From positions 1 through 40,455 of the forward strand of contig CAJTSJ010000024.1 of the NCBI GenBank assembly GCA_910578785.1: a DNA stretch of 40,455 nucleotides, in the 5' to 3' direction. Under the pieces are notes generated by a model. That model was not told where the DNA came from. It saw nothing but the letters and a program-made list of their open reading frames with translations, and did not search any database. The DNA is from an uncultured Muribaculum sp. GTDB taxonomy: Bacteria; Bacteroidota; Bacteroidia; Bacteroidales; Muribaculaceae. The number at the start of each line of letters is the position of its first letter. Positions within the stretch are counted from its first letter, which is position 1. This document shows positions 40,374 through 40,455 of the stretch, piece by piece. The translations under genes were made by a program, and so were the position numbers.

Positions 40374-40407
40374 CGGAGTTTAACCTGTAATAATTTATAA
40401 TTAACAG

Positions 40408-40455
40408 ATGTACGCAATTGTAGAAATTCAAGGACAGCAGTTCAAGGCAGAAGCC
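40408..40455 (+). CDS. rplU: Ribosomal protein bL21 (partial, cut by the window end)
   Basis: The 16 codons visible read MYAIVEIQGQQFKAEA, the conserved start of bL21, a 50S subunit protein that binds 23S rRNA. The reading frame runs off the window edge, and rpmA (bL27) is the usual next gene. The promoter at 40279-40311 and a structured leader precede it. Confidence 0.9.
   Translation, partial: MYAIVEIQGQQFKAEA

Noticed and set aside
1..40455. CRISPR arrays, prophage or toxin-antitoxin/defence genes
   Set aside because: No regularly spaced repeat set, integrase, phage structural gene or recognisable defence pair was found on either strand.

Overview
The window is chromosomal core sequence from a Bacteroidales bacterium, plausibly a Muribaculaceae-like gut anaerobe; the family assignment is inference. 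Supporting signs are Bacteroidota-restricted families (DUF4494, DUF3256, DUF4296, long LspA, zinc-ligand-poor DksA-like protein, eukaryote-type IleRS), a diheme fumarate reductase operon in the order C-A-B, many promoters with the Bacteroidota -7 element TAnnTTTG, and few Shine-Dalgarno sites. No CRISPR array, phage, integrase or insertion-sequence transposase was seen. Gene density is high and nearly all genes are housekeeping.

Layout. 1-729: a tRNA with CAT anticodon, its terminator, and a 253-bp non-coding element bounded by inverted repeats and carrying two covarying hairpins. 730-4536: fumarate reductase/succinate dehydrogenase (cytochrome b, flavoprotein, iron-sulfur protein). 4785-5911: DUF4494 protein overlapping a YggS-type PLP-binding protein. 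6048-9479: sugar-type MFS transporter and transketolase. 9604-12129 (minus): ClpC. 12334-17252 (minus): metal-homeostasis operon in transcription order Zn/Cd-type P1B ATPase, Fur-family regulator, CopA-type P1B ATPase, small HMA protein; a 21-bp palindrome lies at its promoter. 17384-19093: secreted M23 peptidase. 19227-21739: phosphohexomutase and an RluA-type pseudouridine synthase. 21862-27220: Der GTPase, DEAD-box helicase, DUF3256 protein, exonuclease VII large and small subunits. 27508-28869: orphan TrpB2. 28962-29285 (minus): unrecognised small protein. 29504-35337: IleRS, DksA-like protein, LspA, DUF4296 lipoprotein and a small hypothetical. 35401-38071 (minus): phoH-purC-menG with 2-nt junctions or close to it. 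38215-40207 (minus): SDR and mannonate dehydratase of glucuronate catabolism. 40408 to the end: first 16 codons of ribosomal protein L21.

How the genes fit together. Fumarate reductase and the menaquinone methyltransferase belong to the same anaerobic fumarate respiration. The MFS carrier, transketolase, phosphohexomutase and UxuA/SDR pair handle sugars and uronic acids. Der, the DEAD-box helicase, RluA, IleRS, the DksA-like protein and L21 serve translation and ribosome biogenesis. The metal operon joins two efflux pumps of different metal preference with a regulator of its own.

Most notable observations: the IleRS class I signature reads GIHH instead of HxGH, the exchange linked to extreme mupirocin resistance in type 2 IleRS; the metal operon encodes a Fur-family regulator and has a promoter-proximal palindrome; fur and the M23 gene appear to give leaderless mRNAs; TrpB2 has no TrpA beside it; and the fumarate reductase cytochrome b carries a soluble C-terminal extension of about 115 residues. 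No wholly new multigene system was evident.
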